64,000 nucleotides of DNA from positions 3,504,001 to 3,568,000 of the forward strand of contig LR746279.1 of NCBI GenBank assembly GCA_902729315.2, given 5' to 3'. The notes under the pieces are model-generated. The model was not told the DNA's origin. It searched no databases and saw only the letters and a list, made by a program, of their open reading frames with translations. Position numbers and translations under genes: made by a program. Of this stretch, positions 58,082 to 64,000 are shown one piece after another (within the stretch, counting starts at the first letter, position 1; each line of letters begins with the position of its first letter). Origin of the DNA: Spirodela intermedia. Taxonomy: Eukaryota > Streptophyta > Magnoliopsida > Alismatales > Araceae.

Positions 58082-60252
58082 TTCCTCCGCCTGCTCCTCC
58101 CTCGAAGCCCTCTGGCAATGCGGCTGCTCTCGCCGGCGACTTGCTGCAGCACCAACAGAGGAAGGAGGCGTGGAAGAGAGAGGGAGGAGAGCAAGCGAGC
58201 ACAAGGCAAGAGGGTGGTAAATGGCATTAAATTCACCAGTCAATACCGCAATTATCACGAGTAATTAGGAGAGAGAGAGAGAGAGAGAGAGCGGAGAGCA
58301 GAGAGAGGGCAACCAGTCACGCACGGACAGGCGGCAACAGAGAGTGTGACAAGGGCTTCGAGAGGAGCGAGAAAGACTCCCTCGTCCTATGCCATTTAAG
58401 TCCAACGCGAAGTAGAACTTCCCTGCAGAGCCCATGAACCAGAAGGGACGTAGGGTATGATGGACAAGACGACGTAGCGAGAGAGAGAGAGACAGGGACA
58501 AAATCGTGTTGACTTATTTTACCAGGACGGTCAGAGGAACCCGATTCACTGAGTCAAACTTGTGGTGTATATTCGTGAGAGAGAGAGAGAGAGGAAGAGA
58601 GGGAAAGAGTGTCTTGTCTTGTAAAACTAAAAGTTGGATAAATTCCCAGTAGGAGGTAGGAGAGAGAGAGAGAAACAGCATGCCATTAAATGGCATCGTC
58701 CTTTTCTGGTTCGAGCTGTTGGGAGAAAAAATCTAGTACATGCTCAGAGCGCATTATTAGTAAATAAAATCTACAGGGAACTAAATCATTTTCTTATCCG
58801 GATAACTGACGGGGGCACATCCCTAAAGCCAGGCTCTTTTAGGGGCCGATACGTAAAATCACTCTAGTTTCATCGAGAAAAAACTTCCAAGAAAATAATA
58901 ACATATTAAATAAAAGAAATGCCGTAAGAATATTTCGGGAGGGGGGGGTGGGGGGAGCCGCTGTGGGGACCACTGCTGGATCTCTGCCATTCAGCAACAT
59001 ATCCTACCTACCTAGATCACGCCTCTTTACTCCCATCTCTCTCTCTCTATACCTTTCTCTCTCTACTCGCTCTCCCTTCGGATCCCGCCTATTGATATGA
59101 AGCTGTCTACCTTTACTTTTCAACTCAGGTGTCCTTCCTTATCCCCAGACTGGGGGCCTCGCCGACGCTTCTCTGGCCCGGGCCCGAAACGGCCCGAAAA
59201 TCTTTTTCTCTCTCTGACCCCCCCCTCAAGCCCAATGCGAGTCCCATCAACGTTCGTTTTAGAGAGAGAGAGAGAGAGAGGGTGAGTCACCCTCTTTAAA
59301 GCCCCGGTACGGCACAATGCTGCCGTATTTGCATCTCATATGAAGAAGCACTGGGGGCGGCGGGTATGTGGTACTACGTTCTTCCCCGGTTCCATTATGG
59401 CGCATAAATAGGAAAGAAGAGAGAGAAAGAGGAGAGAGAGAGAAGAGAGAGAGGATCTGGTAGCAGGGCGGATCCCAGGATTTGCTCGAGGAGAAACACG
59501 TCGTGCGGCGGCAGAGGCAGCTACTGCTGCAGCTGCTGCAGCTGCTGCCGCAGAGGAGAGAGAAAATGGGGAGTGTTCGGATCCTTAACGGATCGAATTC
59601 GGTTCCGAAAACCTATGCCCTGATAAATAATAAATCCTTCGCGTGGAACCAGGTAGCCAACGCCCATCTGCCGCAATTACCGAGTCTGGCACGTGCCGGC
59701 GTTGCGGCGGCGAGCACTAACGATCCGAACAGCGCGCGTGGCGGTCGATTCTATCCACATCACGACGTAACGAGCACACTGAATTATGACGTCATATTAA
59801 AAATATCTCGAAGCGGAAATCATATGATAAATCGAGATGTTTGTCGTTTATGGAGTGGGGCCCGCAAGAGGGGCGCGCGCGTGCACCTGCCGAGAAAAGA
59901 AACAATAATGCAGAAGACGTCACCCCCTCTCTCTCTCTCTCTCTCTCTACTGTCTCGTTCCCTGCCTCTAACTAGAAAATGGTAGTATTTGCTGAATAAA
60001 TAATCCTCGGGAACCGTCTTCGCGTTATCGACCTCGGACGGACCAACGGCGGGCCGAATCCGCCCGTATCACGCCGTATCTGCCCCGATGCAAGCAAGGC
60101 CTAAAAATAGACACGAAGAGATAGAGAAAAAGAGAAGAGAGAGAAAGAGGGAGTTGAATATAGAGATAGAGATAGAGATAGAGATGGACAGTTAGAGAGA
60201 GAGAGAAAGATAAGGGAGAGTTATAGATAGAGATAGAGAGAAAGAGAGAGAG
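58082..60252. other. GC- and GA-rich APRT upstream region
   Basis: Upstream of the APRT start. It has several GA microsatellites (58268-58296, 58478-58492, 58575-58595, 59259-59282, 59420-59455) and a GATAGA-type tract at 60160-60250, plus CpG-rich stretches. A plus-strand open frame 59482-59985 has a CTGCTGCAG-rich start and no recognisable domain. A possible TATA-like CATAAATA lies at about 59402. A divergent transcript is possible but not demonstrated. Confidence 0.45.
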
Positions 60253-61467
60253 ATGAGCGGCAACAGCTGGCCGACTGTTGGAATGGGCCATGTCGGGTGG
60301 GATGGGGGGGGGCTATGGATCTTGCGGCGGTTGTTGTTTACGTCGAAGACAAGCAGCAATCCAACGGTCAGGAGGAGATCTCTCGATGAGAAAGAACAAT
60401 GCTGCATAATGATCTCTATCCATGATAATTATGCACTGAGGCTGGAGAGGAGATTAAAAAGGGCATTTCAAACTCTACTTGGTATGCATCACTTGTATGA
60501 TGAGGTGATTGCTTTATCTATCTCTCAAGGGGTAGTCATAAAAATTACTTCTTATAGTAAAAATTAATAATTCTATATTCTTTACGATGATGTATTAATA
60601 ATCAATGCACGCTGCATTCTACTTGAGTGATTATGAGAATATGATTATTACTTGTCGTGATTGATGGAGTGACATAAATATATAGGTAAAGAGTTGATAC
60701 GTTTTTTTTTATTAATAGATATATATTCTTAGTTTTTACATAAAGGATAACAATATCAATAGATATAGATAAAACCTTGACTTTCCAAAAGTAGTGTCAC
60801 CTTTCTTAAAAGAGTTGGACAATGTTTCTTAAAATGTGGAGAGCCGAGGCTTTTCCAAGAACATCCAACTTCACACTCATCTTATATGAGGGAAAGCTTA
60901 CCAAAGTAGGGCCACTTACGAAACGAACCCTCGAGAGGTGAAAGGTCAACTTTCTTAGTTGTTGAGAATTGGCAAGGTTATGAGCACAGGTACTTCATTA
61001 GCTTTACGTAAACCAAAGCATGATGAAATGTTGGAAATGAAGACACATTATTTGGTCTAGTGAGGTATGAAAGAACGAAGGGGGAGTTGGTGGGGATGAA
61101 TTGGTCCTTTCTTTCTAGTGGTTAGGATGATAATGAACCTAGTGCAGTAGATGATGGAAATTATGGCTTGATGTGTGTTTACTACAGAAAGACATTGGTA
61201 ATGTGGAAATATATTCTGTGGTAAGTTTCAAAGTGAGATTTCAACATGGCACCTTGTATTTATTTCCTTTATAAGGAAAATAACTAGAAACCGGCATTCT
61301 GTCCGCATTGACAAAGCAATAATAAAGCATGCTCTTGACACTACCAATTGTACATCCGCTGCCATAAATTGTGTTCAAAGAAAAATGGCTTACATTATTA
61401 CTCTATAGGTGGTTTTTCAAGGCACATCCTATCTACTTCCATTGAACGGATTTTTCTTTCAGCAATT
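60253..61467. other. Intergenic, no gene supported
   Basis: A frame at 60253-60567 begins in GC-rich sequence and runs into AT-rich sequence with no motif. Beyond 60568 the composition drops to AT-rich and no coding region is seen. Confidence 0.4.
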
Positions 61468-62030
61468 TTTTTGGTTGTGAAGGTTTGACTTGTTAGGTCA
61501 TGAACAAACCTATTGCTAGCTGCCATTTATGTCAAATTGTTGTTTTCCTGTTTTTTTTCCTAATGAAGAAAATAGATAGGAGGTTCCTAATGCGAGTATG
61601 CCTATTGCTCATTTTGTCATCCAAGAAAGATCATTGCTTCAATGAAATCACCTAGAGACTTGTAATAGCATGGATTTTTAATTATTTTTAAGCAAAATTC
61701 TTAGTTGTGGAGGTTTGGCAACTTGGCTCGTGAGCATGTCCATTGTTGGCTTCGTCATCTAGGTGATGTCGCTGCTTTCTTCTTCTTTTATTTATGAAGA
61801 AAATAGATAGATTATGTTTTGAAGAAACCATATGAAGAATTGGAATAGAAGAGATTTTTCTGAGTAAATATATGGTTGTGGATGCTTGGCAGGTTGGGTC
61901 ATGAGCATGCCCATTGCTGGTCACATCATCCAAGACAAGTTGCTGCTATCGCATTCTTTTCCTTATGAAGAAAGTATATAGGAGGAGCCTTGATGAAATC
62001 ACTTCAAGATTTAAAATATGATCAGTACAC
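61468..62030. repeat. Three-copy tandem repeat, about 170-235 bp units
   Basis: Units start near 61468, 61704 and 61872. Each has GGTTGTG(G/A)AGG-like, then CATGAGCATG(C/T)CCATTG-like, then TCATC, then TTATGAAGAAAATAGATAG-like sequence. Minus-strand translation shows repeated NGHAHDPTCQASTT and NGHAHEPSCQTSTT, so the frame is partly kept between units 2 and 3. Origin unknown; may be a decayed repeat-protein exon or non-coding tandem array. Confidence 0.7.
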
Positions 62031-62447
62031 TTTATGTGATCACAAGATTTGATCACAAGTTCTACTGAAAAAGATAAAAGAAACAAGTCACCAATGGTGT
62101 TTTTGGAGGTTGTTGAGGAAATGAATTGAATTTTCATCCATTTTTAATTATTAGATATCTATCCAACACTTAATCCTTAGGAATTTGATATATCAAGGAT
62201 TGTGATTCAATCCTCATTAGTTATTTTGATTCTAATTTTGAGGTAAGTTGAATTGATAGGGAAAGAACTTATGGATTATGCCTATTCTTAAGATGATGCC
62301 TAATATTATAGTTCTCCAAGGAATAAAAGTTGGCAGTTGTACCTAGATTTGAAGCGAATTTTTTTTTAACAAGTGGTCATTGTACTCATGTACTATAAAT
62401 GAAATCCCAACTTAAGGACCTAGTTAAATTGACCACATTCACATTCC

Positions 62448-62660
62448 ATGCAAAAACACAAGTGTGTTAGTCTTGCCAAAACCTCTATCTTTTATTCAAG
62501 AACTGATTACATAGAAATCAAATTTTATATTGTTAGAGATAACATTAATCTAGGAAATAGTGTGATTAGCTTTGTTGAATTCTTTAAACCATTGACTGAA
62601 ATCTTCACTAAACTCCTCTCCAAAAATAAATTCTCAACTATTAGAAGGGAACTTCTCTAA
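62448..62660 (+). pseudogene. Copia RNase H C-terminal relic
   Basis: The frame reads SLAKTSIFYSRTDYIEIKFY, then IVRDN, then LTEIFTKLLSKNKFSTIRRE. This matches the end of copia pol ('HSRTKHIEIRHHFIRD' and 'ADIFTKPLxxxxFxxLRxEL') but is distinct in sequence from the 33-39 kb element. No LTR or other domain was found nearby, so it is an isolated fragment. Confidence 0.75.
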
Positions 62661-64000
62661 AGGATACATATTACTTATTTTTTATCATTCACATTTATAA
62701 CTAATTTAAGATTTTGATGCAGAAAAAGTATAAAAATATAGAAAGAGTGTGATTACCCTTGAACAATCTTCCTTGCTACTCTACATCTCTAATCTTGTTC
62801 CCAAAAAATTTCAGAGCTTCTAAACTAATTTCAGTGGAATTACAAACTTACTTCAACAAGGAGAATGCAACAAGTTAATGAGAGCTTTTTTTTATCAGAA
62901 AGCAATTCTCTTCAATTGGATTTCAGCACCAACATCTTCAACCTTTAAATAGATTCAAAGATGTGAAAGGGAAGTAGAAATTCAAGAAAAAATCAATCTC
63001 CTATTCATCAAATTTAACCTATGATTAAACTCCTCACCAATGCCCAAAAATGTCATTGGAGAAATTGTTTTCTTATTTCTCACAAAAAACTTGTGATTAA
63101 ACTTTGCTTATCTCACCTAGGGAGCTGATCCCTAAAATCATCTTTTGGCTTACCTGGAATAGTAAATCTTTTGTGAGTTTCTATTAGAAGGTCTACAAGA
63201 TTTGAGCTCTTGCAATCAATTGATATACATTAGTGAATTAGTGGACATCACAAGCAAGGTTTTCTTAGTCAAGTGGAGTGGGCATGAGCATGAATCACTA
63301 TAAAGATTTCTGATGTCCTCAATATTTAGATTTGGGATATCAAAATGAATATAAGATTAAAAGAGAAGATCAAGAAAGATTTGAATAACTAATCCATAGT
63401 CTAAAGTATAATTTGATCACTGCAACCCCTCCTAGATCTTAGTGTGGCCATTAATGTAATAATTTGCTATTGGGTGAAGTCTCTTTCTTAAATAGTAGGT
63501 TTCAAGGTATCAATGATTAATTTTAATGGCTATTACTATGTAGAATTAAGATCATTTGTTGTCATATCTACATTTAAATTAAGACATAAAAATGCTCATT
63601 AACCTTACAAAATACATCTCATGTGAAATTATTTTCATTTATTTACACTATTTATTAAATCATCTAGGCCTTTGAAATTTATTTTCAAGGAGTATACATA
63701 TGCCACTATGTCAAAAAGTTAGTTCCAAGCCTTAGATCAAGTGCTAGCTTTTTTGAAACTTGATGATAACATTTCCAAGTTTGGTAGTAATTTAAACTAT
63801 ATAAAGCTGAGTCCTTACATAATTCAACCATTATTTGATAAATCATCTTGTTGATGTTTAATTCATGCTAATTAAAATTTTAATCCAATATTTTTTTTTG
63901 AATATTTTTTCCTGAACTATCTTTATCTGATTAACTAGTTTTCTCATTATAGAAAAAGAGTGATACTATTAGAAGCTATATTTCAATGACCACAAATTAA
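62661..64000. other. AT-rich stretch to window end
   Basis: No gene supported. A short frame near 63255-63297 reads KVFLVKWSGHEHES, which faintly resembles a retroelement chromodomain (YLVKWKGY pattern) but is too short to call. Confidence 0.35.

Noticed and set aside
57829-58236. Minus-strand ORF with a transit-peptide-like start upstream of APRT
   Set aside because: It is in a different frame from APRT exon 1; the in-frame upstream extension has no ATG after the stop, so a plastid-targeted form is not supported.
59482-59985. 167-codon ORF in the APRT upstream region
   Set aside because: Starts in a CTG/GCA-rich run and ends in a CT microsatellite, with no domain; kept only as part of the upstream-region entry.
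63255-63297. Chromodomain relic (LVKWSGHEHE)
   Set aside because: Fourteen residues only, no flanking integrase; could be chance.

Overview
This is nuclear DNA of a flowering plant. One certain single-copy host gene is present, a six-exon adenine phosphoribosyltransferase (APRT) on the minus strand at 55.4-58.1 kb. Most of the rest is AT-rich plant LTR retrotransposon sequence (Ty3/gypsy of Athila/Tat type, and Ty1/copia), with GA/CT microsatellites. The GC-rich, alanine/glycine-rich APRT first exon fits a monocot, but that is only a weak hint. There are no bacterial-type operons, CRISPR arrays, rRNA or intact tRNA genes.

Layout. 0-16 kb is a retrotransposon nest. A gag-only, non-autonomous LTR element (3320-12521) is bounded by a 5-bp target duplication GATAC and sits inside an older minus-strand gypsy gag. 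It carries its own nested solo LTR (5835-7593, duplication AGGAG). A minus-strand gypsy gag-end/protease/RT fragment lies at 13.9-15.9 kb, next to a 58-bp GA-rich minisatellite. 16-22 kb holds a decayed LTR of the same family and a 1.4-kb dispersed repeat (R1).

22-41 kb is a gene-like island with three tandem, diverged copies of one multi-block module. The first and third copies each carry a small ORF for a candidate secreted peptide (87 and 74 residues), and additional signal-peptide-like ORFs lie downstream. The third copy was split by a Ty1/copia element (33140-39748, duplication AGTAG), which itself was hit by an LTR now present as a solo copy (33647-35238, duplication AACCT).

41-55 kb is again repeat-rich. 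It has an old LTR (46228-46784 plus 50260-50890) interrupted by a younger insertion (46785-50259, duplication ATGAC) that contains a large palindrome and an inverted internal segment. A gypsy integrase relic and a second R1 copy follow. 55-60.5 kb holds the APRT gene and its GC- and GA-rich upstream region. 60.5-64 kb is AT-rich, with a three-copy tandem repeat and a copia RNase H relic.

The most noteworthy items are: (a) the repeated LTR family, whose least decayed copies keep an as-1-like tandem TGACG site upstream of a TATAAAA box, plus a tRNA B-box-like motif; (b) an unassigned coding-like region downstream of gag in the gag-only element, present in a second copy; (c) the tandem secreted-peptide module; and (d) the target-duplication record that orders four insertions. 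All homology statements come from motif recognition by eye; no database was searched.
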